Below, one piece after another: positions 21,621 to 32,578 of a stretch of 64,000 nucleotides of DNA. The translations under genes and the position numbers were made by a program. Position 1 is the first letter of the stretch. Every line of letters begins with the position of its first letter. The DNA lies in assembly GCF_000315625.1 (NCBI RefSeq), contig NW_005434668.1, positions 567,808-631,807 of the forward strand. Reading direction: 5' to 3'. The notes beneath the pieces were generated by a model that ran no database searches, was not told the origin of the DNA, and saw only the letters and a program-made list of their open reading frames with translations. The stretch comes from Guillardia theta CCMP2712 (Eukaryota; Cryptophyceae; Pyrenomonadales; Geminigeraceae).

Positions 21621-23312
21621 TCACCTTCCCATGGCTTGTGGGGTCTCGCCCAACAGCTTGGCTAACCAGGGCATGTAGTCAGAGAGATCTCTGTCATTCT
21701 TGTCATTTCGATACGCATGTTTCATCAGAATCCTTACTGATCAAGTTGATAAGGTGGATTCAAAATCAAAATGCCGCAACCATTTAGCCGCTGATATCTC
21801 CGTTCATTGAAGTTCGAGCGAAGCCTTCAATCGAGTTGACACACCTGTCGGTCGATGGTTGGGTCTCGGACTAGTAGCTTGCACAAGAGCATCTTGTTTA
21901 TCCCAAGTTGCTTCAACTGCTCGACCCATCAAAAACACGCGAGGGACCATTGACGAAGGCGATGCACACCTCACGCTCCCAAGTAGCTTGAAAATCAGGA
22001 TTTTTGATCGGGAACCTATTGCATGAAAAGAGACAATTCACGACAGCAATACGTAAGCTGGAAACATTACCACACGAAGAATGTGCCGGTCGACCAACGA
22101 CTGGAGAAACAATTAATGATTTCGAGAGAAGCATCAAACTGACATGTTTGCTTGCTTGATTTTCTTCAACACTGCCTTGAACTCGTTTTCTTTTTCATAA
22201 GGAGGATCGCACAATACCTACACTTTCTCAATTCCAATCGCGTTCCTCTTGAGAAATCACCAATCCTCTCTTCTCCAATGGTGGAATGAAAGATGTCCAA
22301 ATTTGATAGCCTGCATGAAGTTGAGCTTTCTAAATTCATGCAATCAGCCATCACCATCCCCTTCCAAGAATCGTACACTTCAAGTTTTGACAGGTCATTC
22401 GTAAGATGGGTTTTTGAACACATGGATAGGACCATACTTTTTGTTGCAGTTCAAGTCGACAAAGTTAGAATGAAGTGCTGCGATCTCTTGAGGATGAAGC
22501 TCAGAGAGAACAAGGCGATCGTCCTGTAACAACTTATCCAGAGTACTTGATGTCTATTCCAATACCTCTCTCATCAGATTGTGTATCAAGATAGGACTGC
22601 CGGGATAGATCTGGATTTGCTCCTCGTTTAACGAGCTGAAGGATTTGACTGTATAAAAATAATCTCTGCATATCTGAAAATAGGGAGTAAAATGTGAGAT
22701 GCTCCGACATATAATTGTCAACACAAAATGACGTGCATTACAACAAATAGCAGAGGTACAAACCTCAGGGAGTTCGCTTGAGCCAAACTTCTTATAGTAT
22801 TCTTCCACACGATGAATCCCCTGCCATATTCTTTCAGGCACAATTTCTCTGAATATCTGCGCCTACCTGCTTAAATTCCGGACTCCGAGTTGCCTCAGGT
22901 GTCCGCAAGTCAAACAATCCAGTTGACCTTGCAAGGGGCGTAAGGCACTTTGGTGCTCATCCTTCTTGGACTCACGCATGAGTATCAATCAGCAACATGG
23001 GGTTCGGCTTCTTCTGCCTGTCGCATTGTATGGCTCAGTCTCATTGAATCGAATGAAAGAGTTCAAGTCGGCGTGAAGACTCACATATGCTTGATGGTTG
23101 TCATCAGAATACTGTGCTTCATCACGTCGCCAAAGTTTCCGGCGTGAAACGCGTGCCTGGAGAGAAGGAAGGTGACTGAAAGAAGGGGAAGGAGAGGAGC
23201 GAGTCAGCTATCACCGATAGTTGAGGGATCTTCGAGCCGCCGGCGTCTGCCCGTTGCTTCCCCCTAGCCTCGGCATAACCCTGCGCATGAACCGCATGTG
23301 CATTGGACTCAT
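21621..23312 (-). CDS. rlmJ: RlmJ-type 23S rRNA adenine N6-methyltransferase
   Basis: In bacteria RlmJ methylates A2030 of 23S rRNA. After splicing, the protein shows the whole family pattern: YRHAFHAGNFGDVMKHSILM, PMLLIDTHAGLFDLR, ERIWQGIHRVEEYYKKFG, YPGSPILIHNLMRE, DDRLVLSELHPQEI, the catalytic VLCDPPYEKENEF (DPPY), RWSTGTFFVW, RLNGCGILILNPPYQL and PWLAKLLGE, ending at TGA 21621. Introns include about 23156-23212 (splitting YR|HAFHAG), 23034-23075, 22926-22980 and 22862-22898. Start candidates at 23312 or 23303 give a basic, Met-rich N-terminus (MSPMHMRFMRRVMPRLGG), plausible for mitochondrial or plastid import. It lies head-to-head with NudC, about 97 bp apart. A eukaryotic copy of a mainly bacterial gene suggests organelle origin or transfer. 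Confidence 0.88.
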
Positions 23313-23408
23313 GGCTCTGCGGTGCCGCGGATGTCGGAGAACCAGAGAACATGGGAAATGAGGGGGATGAGTCTGCTCTGGAATCTTCCCTTGTAGCAGC
23401 AGGCAGGC

Positions 23409-25044
23409 ATGGAGGAGGAGATGGATGCACTGCTAGTGAACGTCGCTCAGCGATCTGGAGGCATAGAGCCCATGCTGTAAGGCTCATCCTCTCTAGACGT
23501 TTCGATCCGGTTGACATGCTCGCCTCGCTTGCTTGACAGTCACTCCATCTTCTCGTTCCTCAAGAGGCGGACAGACTTTTACCACATACAAAAACCTGGT
23601 GACAAGATAGGTGATCCGTCTGCTTGGCTTGCTCTCAAAATCTTTGATCGGGCCCTCTTCTTTAGGATTCCCTGCAGGTGTTGCAAAGCGGATGGTTTTA
23701 CAGGCTTTCAAGCACTTTGAAGATGATACGGAACTCTGTTCACCTAACAAGGAGGTAGACAGCGATGTTTTCATCGCAACATGACTGTTTTCTGTCAGGA
23801 ACTTGAATCTCGTGGGGAAAGAATTCAAAACAATCCAACGTCAGGATCTTTGGTATTATCAGACCGTTTGCTCTTAGAACACCGCGGTGAATCACATCTA
23901 CCAGAGCGCTGCAAGGTCAGAAGCGAAAACTACTCCAAAGCCAACAACAGCGACCACACCTAAAACATCGGATATGCCAAAAGTAGAAGAGACCAACGAT
24001 ACAAAATCCAGCTTTGTTTGCTACAATGGTGGAGAATGCGAGCGATACAAGTACAGAAAAGTGAGTTCGGAATTGCTTGGTAATGATTCATGCAGGTGGT
24101 CGCAAACCTTAGATGAGATTGTTCTCTATGTAGACTGCTCGAAATCCGGTGGGAAAGTGAGTTGTTGAGTCTTTGACTTGATGTCAAGAGAATTTTCTTA
24201 ACCCAACTATTTGGCAGTTGAAGGCGAAGGAGCTAGATTGCAAGTTTGGGAAGAAAAACGTTTCTATTTCTCTTCGTCAAGGGAATTCATTGCCAATACT
24301 GGATGGGGTTGGAATTGATCATTCCACGTGAGAAACACGATGTTTGACATTTTGAATATCAGGAGCTCTTTGAAGAAGTAAAACACGAAGACGTGGTTTG
24401 GCATCTAGAAGAATCAAGTCTCTTTTATTCAAGAACGCCATGTCAACTAACAGTATACACAAGGATTTTTGACAATTAATCTGGAAAAGAAGAAGAAGAC
24501 GTCTACGTGCTTGCTTGTCATTTGATACTTCCTGATATTGCATTAGTTGGTGGAAATGTGCATTGGTAGGAGACCGAGAAATTGACACTCAACGTGTGGA
24601 TTCGACTTGTAAGCAAAATGCATAGCAGTTTCCGAAGACCGTTCTGATTTCAACTCCAGGTAAAATCGACGACTATGACGAACCGACGCAAGCTGCCATT
24701 CAGAAACTTATGTTCGACCAGTGAGTGTCACCCAACTTCGTTTTGGTGTCCGCGCGTTGATTCGTAACGATTGCAGACAACAGAAAATGCAGGGGCTTCC
24801 TACAAGGTCTGTAGTGTTCCTTCCTCATTACCGCTAATATGATAATGCAGCGACGAGCTCAAACAGCAAGAAATCCTAAAGAAGGCATGGAATGCCGAAG
24901 GTAGAGAATCTCCCATTCAACAAACATTGAGATGTTGTAGGCTCGCCATTTAAAGGAACGCCTTTCGATCCCTCTCTGGTAAACTTTTCGGGAAGTACAG
25001 GATTAGGAGTGGGCATGGGTGACGAACGTGATCCGTCTAGCTAA
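23409..25044 (+). CDS. NUDC: NudC nuclear-distribution / CS-domain co-chaperone
   Basis: Exon 1 (ATG 23409) gives EEEMDALLVNVAQRSGGIEP. A 65-nt intron leads to HSIFSFLKRRTDFYHIQKPG, then GVAKRMVLQAFKHFEDD; together these are the NudC N-terminal helical domain. A linker (KTSDMPKVEETNDTK) precedes the CS fold: RYKYRKWSQTLDEIVLYVDC, KAKELDCKFGKKNVSISL and LPILDG. After further short exons come DREIDTQRVDST, PTQAAIQKLMFDQ and the family C-terminus MQGLPTSDELKQQEILKKAW. It ends GMGDERDPSS at TAA 25042. Introns are mostly 35-60 nt. NudC works with Hsp90 and the dynein/LIS1 system in the cytosol. The 24300-24640 exons (ELFEEVKHEDVVWHLEE, WWKCALVGD) are assigned with less certainty. Confidence 0.9.
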
Positions 25045-25138
25045 GCTGAAGCAATAAACATAGGTGATTCATTCGATGTTTAGTGGGATAAAAGATCTCT
25101 ATAAGAGTGCATGCACTAACAGCTCGCAACACCCATGC

Positions 25139-25324
25139 TTAGAAGAAGCCAGCCTGAACAGGGCGGGGACCGCCGAGGGCGACGTCAGTTCCGAGGAGGC
25201 CAGAGTCGCCGTTAGCAAAGATCTCAGTGCTGTTGGCCTTGGAGACAGCCTTGGCGGAGTTTCCGTCCAATCCCCAGATGTGGACCTGGTGGAGCTGGGT
25301 GGTAGACTGGAAGGAGCTGTACAT
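25139..25324 (-). CDS. Small protein or last exon with strong C-ending codon bias
   Basis: A clean reading frame of 61 codons begins one base after a good acceptor (TTGATTACAG) and ends AGFF-TAA at 25139. Codons end overwhelmingly in C (GCC, AAC, CTC, GGC), unlike neighbouring genes, which suggests very high expression. The protein (STTQLHQVHIWGLDGNSAK, ALGGPRPVQAGFF) has no family I recognise. Either the upstream exon is a 5' untranslated one, or further coding exons lie between 25380 and 25800. The gene ends within 95 bp of the converging NudC stop. Confidence 0.5.
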   Translation of the reverse strand: MYSSFQSTTQLHQVHIWGLDGNSAKAVSKANSTEIFANGDSGLLGTDVALGGPRPVQAGFF

Positions 25325-26872
25325 GCTGTAATCAAAATGTCAGAATTCTTGTCGATAACGACAAATTTCGTTTGCAACGAGAAGGCTCACTTGCTCTACA
25401 GAACAATGTGCACTATAGAACAAACTGGACACTGATTGAAAACATCCCTTGTACAGGAACAGCCTTCAACATTCAATGTGCAGTATCAGTGCAACACGCA
25501 AAACCATTCGAACACACAGCCGCGGAAAAGCATTCATTTTTAAGTCCATGACGACCGAGAGGGAACAATAACACATAATACAACCAAAAGAAAAGCAGAA
25601 GCCATTGGCATCATAGGACTGCAGCAGTACAAAACAGCAACAGACAGTTTACACACATGACGTTCTGAAAACCGCGAAACAAGGAACAGCCATGCAAGCA
25701 TCACAATCATTGGCTTCATTTCTGACCCACACAAGCATTCAAGCTCATTCCCCCCTTCTCTTCCCCCCGCCCTCTCATCTTTCTGCATGGTGGGAGATGA
25801 CCTTTCGGCAGGTGGCTCTTGGGTGAAGCCACGGGTGTCTTATAGGGAATTGGAACGGGTGCAGGTGATGATAATCATGGGGGTAGGGGTGATTTGGTGA
25901 GGGGTATGTGGGAGGTTGTTCAGGTACAAAAGTTGTTGTATTGAGGGGTAGGGTGATGATCTTTGCACACACTGGGAGTAGGGTACTAGTTCCGGAGATG
26001 CTGGAAGAGACAACCCCTAGGGGTAGGTACTCAATGGTGAAACGTAGGGGTGGGTGTGGACTTGTGTGAGGGGGGTCCATGTCCCTATGTTGACCAACGG
26101 AAAATAACGGTTTGGTGGCTGAATGCCGGAACGGGAGCAAGACAGTAGCGGAGGAGGGAGGAGGAACAGAAGGAGAAAGGGAGGTAGACATTTACACGAA
26201 GAAAGGATTGAAGAGCATTGTACAGAGGTTAGGGATGTATTCTTGTTCGTATGTTACCACCGATGGGTGGAAAGTTTGATTGGGAGGGTTGAACTAGCTT
26301 CATTGAATCTGGTTCGAGAGGCAAGTAGATTGTAAAATCAAGCAGGATCAAGTAACGCACAAAGCTCAAACCGATGATACAGGAGAAAGCCTTCCACATG
26401 ATGTCTCAGTGTGAGGCGATAGGCTTATCAAAGCAATCAATTGTAACGCTGATCAAAGCAAGCAACCTCAGCTTGGTGCATAAGAAGGATAACATAGAAG
26501 ATGTTTTGTCTTGTTGAACGTAGCTTGGCATACTAGCATATAGAACATGATTTAAATATATTGAAGGTTTCAAGGAATCACGCCCAATGCATTCACATCG
26601 AAGTTAGAAAAAGTATGCCGGGGGGGGGAACTCCATACTCTCAGGGTGCATGTATACAGTTTCCACAATGGAAAGCGTGCTCAAACCATGATTCTCCTGC
26701 TCGCTTGGCGAGCTTTGTTTGATTTGTCTGTTTGTTCTAGACAATAAGGTTCGTCACATTCGGATGATGTACCCCAGAAGCCTTGACAAATCTTGCATTT
26801 ACCAAATTTTGGATTTTTGTTTGATTATTTGACATTCTCCTCACAGCCTTGTAGAACCTCCCTGAATTTGAT
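25325..26872. promoter_or_regulatory. Long non-coding stretch with GGGGTAGGG cluster at 25850-26080
   Basis: The core holds GGGGGTAGGGGTGA (25879), TGGTGAGGGGTATG (25896), GAGGGGTAGGG (25943), AGTAGGGTAC (25977), CCCCTAGGGGTAGG (26014) and GTAGGGGTGGG (26044). It likely serves the minus-strand gene ending at 25139 and a plus-strand transcript. A short Arg-rich frame starting at ATG 26123 ends at a donor near 26183 but cannot be extended reliably. I see nothing definite in 26340-26870 apart from a run of nine or ten G near 26620. Confidence 0.4.
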
Positions 26873-27230
26873 ATGGTTGTGTCATCAAGTAAGCGGAAAC
26901 CCCGTGAAAATCTTACAGACGATGAGGTAGTGAGATGTATTCTTGAAATCAATTCGACTGACTATTCTCTTGTGTCTGCCCTTGCCCGCCTTGAAACAAC
27001 TTCAGCTGAAGCAGCTCTGTGTGATCGCCGTGAGACAGCATAGAGACGAATGCCGTTTATGGAACTCCTTAAGGGTAGGCTTAGTGAATCACTTGGGGCA
27101 TGATATCTGTCAACAGCTTGAAATTTGGGTCGCAACATTTTATGCGACAAAGGAAAGTATTCCTAGAGATAGTGATGTGGAAGCCTTTGCTGATCAAATG
27201 ATCGAACGAAGGAAAAAGGGCTTGACATGA
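26873..27230 (+). CDS. Small soluble protein, unknown
   Basis: ATG 26873 begins VVSSSKRKPRENLTDDEVV. The frame closes unless a 34-nt intron (26972-27005, GTGTCT..CTTCAG) is removed, after which it continues in phase as LKQLCVIAVRQHRDECRLW, VGLVNHLGHDICQQLEIW, FYATKESIPRDSDVEAFADQM and ends at TGA 27228. The total is about 107 residues, mostly helical, with no signal peptide. The intron length equals the shortest seen elsewhere in the window. Family not recognised. Confidence 0.55.
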
Positions 27231-28286
27231 TTGCTTAATTTTTTTTGTTTCAAAACATATTGTTTCAAAACAACCAAAATATTTAACAAATTAAAACATT
27301 GAGACGTTTCTAAGATAAAACAAGAATATGTTCATCCTGATCAGGAATTGACTTGTGCTATAGAGGTGAATCACGAGTCCTCCTCCCTCTCTCCTTCTAC
27401 TCTACTCCTCTTGCTGCCTCCACTGCTGCTTTCCGCCCATTCATACCAACCTCTAGTCCAGGGCAGCAGGGGTGGGGGTGAGAGAACAGAGCCGAGGGGT
27501 GGGGTAGAGACTAAGGAAAAGAGGGGTAGTACAAAGATCCGCAATTTTGAGATGGGGTAGTATAATTAGTGTATTGGATGGATTAGGTAAGGGTGGGTTC
27601 ACAATAACACTCTGGATCAGGGGGTGGGGTCATACCGCGCACGCAGCGGCGCGGCGGGCATGGCAGAGGAAGAAGGAAGATCAGGGCAGGCGAGGAGGAT
27701 GGGAAGGAAAGCAGAGATTGAGAAGAGTGACGATGAAAGAGGATGAAATGAGAGACAACTCGATTCTTTTCAGAGGAGTGTGACGTGAGGAAGGGCAAGA
27801 AGTAGATTTGAGACAAAGATATGAACCAGGAATGTTCTGTAATGGGGTTGGATATCTCAGAGGCACCTCGAAGAAGGAGATGCTGCAGAATATGTAGTTA
27901 GTTGTAGAAATTCTCTCAGAGTACCGGGTGAGAATCCTTGAACACGGACAGAAAGGGATTTGAAGGGATCATTGTAAGAGTCGTGGATCCGTTCCGTCGC
28001 AGAAACCTCGTTGGGGTGAAGTTGTATTGGATTATTTATGTATCGGAAGAAGTGCGTACCATGCACCTGTCACTTGCTCATAGTTCTGAGCCGTAGTCTC
28101 CTGGCTAGCTACTTGAGTTGATCTAAGACTGGACTGAGGTTGTCTAACTCGGTCTCCTTTCGTAAAGAGCTTGCGGTTCTATGAGTAGGCCATTGCACGA
28201 TGTTGTTCTTGTCTCACAAAATTCGTAATGTCTTCGCCTTTTGACCGAACCTTGTGGTACAGCTTTAATAACTAAGCTAGAAAAGC
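27231..28286. promoter_or_regulatory. Region upstream of SmD3 with GGGTAG words
   Basis: An AT-rich stretch at 27235-27330 is followed by a CT-rich tract (27380-27435) and G-run words GGGGTGGGGG (27470), GAGGGGTGGGGTAG (27493), GAGGGGTAG (27522), GATGGGGTAG (27551) and GGGGGTGGGG (27620). A short Glu/Arg-rich frame at ATG 27660 has no support as a gene. Confidence 0.4.
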
Positions 28287-29026
28287 ATGAGCATCGGAGT
28301 TCCAGTCAAGCTTCTGGTGCGAGAACTACCAGCTATGTGACTGCACTGACTTTGTCCAAGCATGAGGCTGAAAGCCACATCATAACTGTAGAGTTGAAGT
28401 CCGGGGAGGTAAATTTCTGAGGTTTCATGCCCGTGGACTGAGAATGCTCCTAGTTGTATCGTGGAACTTTGCAAGAGGCGGAGGACAACATGAACTGCAA
28501 GTACGTCAGAGCCTTTCTGGTCTTGCTGGTTTTGCCTCTTCTGACTCATAGAAAGCATGACCAATGTGACAATGACCGGGAGAGATGGAAGGTGACGCAT
28601 TAGAATTTGCGAGAAAATCATACTAACATCATTTCAGTATCTCAACTCTTGAGCAAGTTTTCATCAGAGGCGGTTTGATTCGGTAAAGTTTATCACATTA
28701 TTGACGCCTTTACCACATGTGAAAGTGTTTCGTCTTTAGATTTGTAATTTTGCCGGATATTCTTAAGAATGCGCCAATGTTCAAACGCATAGGTAAGGTC
28801 CAGGTTCTCATGTGGCGACTTGTAACGTTTCTGCAAAGATCCAAAGCAAGGCATTCTACGAGGCAAAGGCGTTGGTATCGGACGATCGACGGCAGCGAGA
28901 GCTCGGTGAACTTGTGCCTACTCTTCCTCTACACGTGTTGTAATTTCTTGCGTTTGCAGTCGTGGCGGTGGCCCCCCTGGCGGTCCTCCTCGTGGTGGAG
29001 GAGGAGCAGTCAATGTCCGCCATTGA
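28287..29026 (+). CDS. SNRPD3: Small nuclear ribonucleoprotein Sm D3
   Basis: A core component of the spliceosomal Sm ring. Eight exons splice in phase: SIGVPVKLL, HEAESHIITVELKSGE, LYRGTLQEAEDNMNC (the Sm1 motif with the conserved MNC), the strand MTNVTMTGRDG, STLEQVFIRGGLIR, then FVILPDILKNAPMFKRI (the Sm2 IRG..IR and the D3-specific LPDxLKNAPM). It continues DPKQGILRGKGVGIGRSTA and ends in a Gly/Pro/Arg-rich tail (RGGGPPGGPPRGGGG) instead of the usual RG-dipeptide tail. Introns are 45-57 nt, first at 28317-28360. Stop TGA is at 29024. The family call is firm; the penultimate exon differs from the usual C-terminus. Confidence 0.93.
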
Positions 29027-29345
29027 GCATGCTTGCTGCTCTTACATCAGAGCTTCCGTCCCATCTCGCCAGAGGGAAGTCGAAGAATTCGCTCTATGCT
29101 GAAGTCAATGTATCAAACAGGAGTTTCGATCTCAATCAATTGCAGGATAGTTTCCTTGATTAGTGATAGACGTGGCGAGGATCAGGAATGGGATTCGAGA
29201 ACGAGATCAAGAGTTGTTGCTTTGAAGAATCAATGTTTAATAGATTTACAAACGTTATCACAGTCGTTCCTTTCCTCGGCTTCATTCGATCGCTGAAATT
29301 GAGATGCTAGTGATGTGTTCTTCTGCGCAGGTCATTTGCAAACAT

Positions 29346-30902
29346 TTACAGAGAGCTGTGATAGGAGTCATCAATCCTCTCTCGCTGCCACACTTTCATC
29401 ATGATTCCGCCTTGAACGACATGTTTAGCTGTTGGATCCTTGAGGAAGAAACTTGTACCTGATATCCGCCCGATGTCCGTCAGATCGTCAATCGGCTTGT
29501 CGACAATCGTGGACGACCCCTTCACTTTGGTTTCTCCCTCCAGCCACCTACTCATCATGTTCATGTCGCTTCATCACAAGCTCTCACTGCTGTTACCAGT
29601 CCGTGAGGCCAAGAAAGAAGTTGGCGCGTTGGGCCTGCAGTTAAGATCAGATTCCTGTAGATGGGCCTGAGCTCACGACACGGAGTCACCTTGCTCAACT
29701 GATCGTCGGAGACCTGTATCTGTTTCCACATCTCAGGGCTCCAAGCTGCCATCTGACCAACAAGATTGAGGCGACATCGACAGCAGGAGAGGGAGGACAG
29801 ACGTTGTTGTTGGATTGAATGAGAAACTTGTAGACGTCGTCGGCGTCGAGCACTGTCGCTTGCTTGGTCATCCACTTGCTCTATGCCCAAGTTCAGTTCA
29901 AGTGATGAAATTGGTGGTTGACAAGGGACGGGGTGGTCTACCTGAATGATGGACATGACGAGGTTGTCTAACTGTACATACGGCGACATGGACGGCGTCA
30001 CTTTCCTGGTAAGTTTGGAATCGTCAGCAGCCGCCAGCCTTTGGAGGCGGATGAGGGAAGACAAAACAAGGGAAAGTGAAGGGAGGGATCGATGGAGAGG
30101 GCCAGGGAGGACGGAGGTGGGAGGGAGTGGGAAAAGGATGTCAGCTCACATCTTGAACATGCTTTTGAAATCGGTACGCAAACGGTCGACTGCAGCCTGT
30201 TCAACAGCAATCACTCTGACAGCATTCCAGGATTTCATTACCAGAACATCGCCGTAGGAGGGATGCTTTGAGTGGAACTCAGCGGCCGCTTGGGAGTAGA
30301 TGTTATCTCCCGCCGGTGTGTCTGGAAGGTCAAGAAACCTCTGCTATAATGATCAGCGGTGCCACCATGTTCCTCCCGCACCTTCTCGTAAGGGGGTAGA
30401 TTCTCATGCGGCAGGAGCCCGTCTCTGTAGAGGCTTCGCTTCCCCAGGCTCGGACGGTACCAGTAAGTCCTCCTGCGAGGAGCGGTGATTGAATTGCCCT
30501 CATGACACGCCGGAATCTCACTTGAGTGTTTCGTCATGGAATGTCTCTGGTCTATTCTTCGTCAGGTACCAGTCCAGCGTGCCGAAGAACGTGGCTGATC
30601 CAAGCTAGTCAAAAGCAAAGACATGATTCGATTGAAGCGGAGTACAAGTGTTGTCGTCCTCTTGGAACAAGCTTGTTGTTCCCAGCATATAGCTGAAGCA
30701 GCAGAAGTCAGAGCGTTCTTCCCCTCTTGCTGTTTCGCATTACGGTGCATAAAAGTTGCTGATCCCCGCCCACTTGTCTGCCTATGCCGTTAACTCCTCC
30801 TACAGTTTGGCATAGGCACCAACCTGAAGTCTCTTTGTCCATCTTTTCTCCTGTATAGCTAGAAGTTGAACCATTCAGATCGATGTTGTCACAAGCAACC
30901 AC
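29346..30902 (-). CDS. Multi-exon protein, family not recognised
   Basis: Exons that splice in phase encode GSATFFGTLDWYLTKNRPE, RTYWYRPSLGKRSLYRDG, NLPPYEKVREEHGGTADHY, AAEFHSKHPSYGDVLVMKSW, VEQAAVDRLRTDFKSMFK, VTPSMSPYVQLDNLVMSI, QATVLDADDVYKFLIQSNN, AAWSPEMWKQIQVSDDQLSK, AQRANFFLGLTD and RWLEGETKVKGSSTIVDKP, ending ..DDSYHSSL at TAA 29346. The 5' part (ATG 30902, then KRWTKRLQADKWAGISNFY and YMLGTTSLFQED) is tentative. Its link to the exon at 30600 would need an 18-nt intron or another donor. No signal peptide or membrane helix is seen. The function is unknown. Confidence 0.5.
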
Positions 30903-31011
30903 TGCTCTTGCCTTCCGTTCTTGTAGTACTTGAAAGTTTCATGTCCAGGAAACCAAAGCTCACTGCAAAGAAAATCGTCGGCGATGCAAAAACATGTCCT
31001 GCAACACAAGT

Positions 31012-31833
31012 CTACCTCAAAGGTTTCCAAGCACTTGTATCGTTAGGATTATTCCATGGACCATCATTTCCATCTTTCTTAAGATCTTCGAGTAGATCTA
31101 CCACCAACCGCATGATCATGCACTTCAGATTGATGTGAGCAATCTTACCTTTCGGCGGTCCCGGCATGAACCCCCGCAAACCATGTTTGAGCCTATCAAC
31201 ACCATACAACTCGTGGTCTTCCTCATAGTTGTCCTCGAACTCCTTCTTGGATGCTTCATATCGTTCGCGCACGCGAGCAAAATGCTGATAGTTGCACTGC
31301 GGCGAGTTTCAGTGATGAGGAGTTTTGAGTGCGAGCGAGGGCATGCCAAGGACTCATACCAATATTTTGGAGTCTTCGAATATTGAGACTGGAAAATGAG
31401 AGGCGTTGAGGTCACGAGGCTCATCTTCGAGGTCTCTCTGAAACGGTTCATCGTCCAGGTCTCGCATCTTGAGCTTTTGGTACTCGCGCAGGGACTTCCT
31501 ATAGCTCTTCATATTGCTATGGCTCAAGATATTCTCTGCATTGTCGGCATAGTGAACCTCTCTTGTCTTCCTGTGTCTCCTGCCCTCGTTGGTTTTTTCT
31601 GGCTCGGGCTTTGGGACCATGAAGTCTGCAAGCCCCCCGCCTCGAAGCCGCAGTTGTGCTCCGGATATTTTACAGCTCCTCCCCCCGCACGCTCTCCCCA
31701 TTCCTTGACTCATCGTCTTCACTTCCACCAAATGCTCTTCATGTCCCATCCGATCGCCTCCCATGCATGTCGCTATCGCCATCGCTGCCACCAGACGCAG
31801 CCATCCTCCAACCATTCCGTCCGCCCGATTCAT
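31012..31833 (-). CDS. LRLRGG-presequence protein, unknown
   Basis: ATG 31833 gives a short N-terminus with a hydrophobic core (WLRLVAAMAIATCMGG), a hydrophilic transit-like region, and the motif AQLRLRGGGLADFMVP. After it the protein is very charged (KTREVHYADNAENILSHS, KSYRKSLREYQKLKMRDLDD). A 65-nt intron (about 31309-31373) joins KIL to CNYQHFARVRERYEASKKE; a second intron (about 31099-31149) with a perfect GTAAG donor leads to DLLEDLKKDGNDGPWNNPN. Stop TAG is at 31012. The LRGG motif after a signal peptide recalls the ankyrin protein at 0.9-2.0 kb and suggests a shared processing site in plastid-targeted or periplastid proteins (inference). It is divergent from TIM10. Confidence 0.65.
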
Positions 31834-31834
31834 A

Positions 31835-31900
31835 ACCCCACCCCCCGTCGAACCATCGAAGGAGGGGTAGTCAAATCGCAGGGTAGGTTGCGCCAGACAG
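31835..31900. promoter_or_regulatory. Divergent promoter with CCCCACCCCCC and GGGGTAG words
   Basis: A short version of the recurrent cluster between the LRLRGG gene (-) and TIM10 (+): AACCCCACCCCCCG at 31835-31848, GGAGGGGTAGTC at 31861 and CAGGGTAGG at 31880. Confidence 0.45.
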
Positions 31901-32112
31901 CTGCATTGCGGAATCTGCTCGTGCGAGAGGACGAGGAGCGAGGACGAGGAGCGAGCGAAGAGAGGCAGAGGCAGAGTCAGCAGAGAATTCAGACATCCTT
32001 CTCACAGTCAGGTCAGGATCTGTCATCTCCTTCCTCACCTCTTTGCCTCCCTCACCAACTCCAGTGAGATTCACCTTGCTGTATCTTGAACCTAGTTCAA
32101 TACCAGATCAAG

Positions 32113-32578
32113 ATGTCCAAGCAAGAGCAGGAGCAGAGGGTGAATAATGCCAAGAACGAGATTTCAGCATTCAGTGACATGTACAACAGGTAAGTTTGCT
32201 GTGATTTTTTTTTTTGTGTTTGCCCTGTTTTTGTCCAGATTCTATCTCGATCCCAATAACCGCAAATGGTAGGATGCTGAAGCAATGTTTTGAGAAATGC
32301 GTAGAGCATTATCATGACAGCGAACTTGCTCTTGGCGAGAACGTGTGCATTGATAGGTAAATTTGATGTTTTTGATTGCTCAATGCTTCTATACCCCAGG
32401 ATCGGGATGGTTTGAATGGGAGGAAAATGACCCTGCTGATAGATGTGTGAGCAAGTATGTCTCTGCGCAAGAGAAAGTTGGTGCAACCATGACAAAGGTA
32501 GTCTGCTGACATGCGATCTCGAAGATAAGTCTGATGTGAGACATAATGCAGGTTACATCTCAGATGCAACAGATATGA
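32113..32578 (+). CDS. TIM10: Mitochondrial intermembrane-space chaperone Tim10
   Basis: A small Tim protein that escorts hydrophobic precursors to TIM22/SAM. Exon 1 reads SKQEQEQRVNNAKNEISAF with the family SDMYNR. Exon 2 gives MLKQCFEKCVEHYHDSEL (first CX3C) and ENVCIDR. After an intron ending in TGATAG, exon 3 completes the second CX3C (CIDRC) and VSKYVSAQEKVGATMTK. The last exon is VTSQMQQI, with TGA at 32576. All four cysteines and the twin CX3C spacing are intact. The introns (about 111, 87 and 54 nt) are a little longer than the window norm. Confidence 0.93.

Noticed and set aside
30600-30630. An 18-nt intron (GTCTTTGCTTTTGACTAG)
   Set aside because: It would join two frames of the gene at 29.3-30.9 kb, but all well-supported introns here are 34 nt or longer; a mis-modelled 5' exon is more likely.
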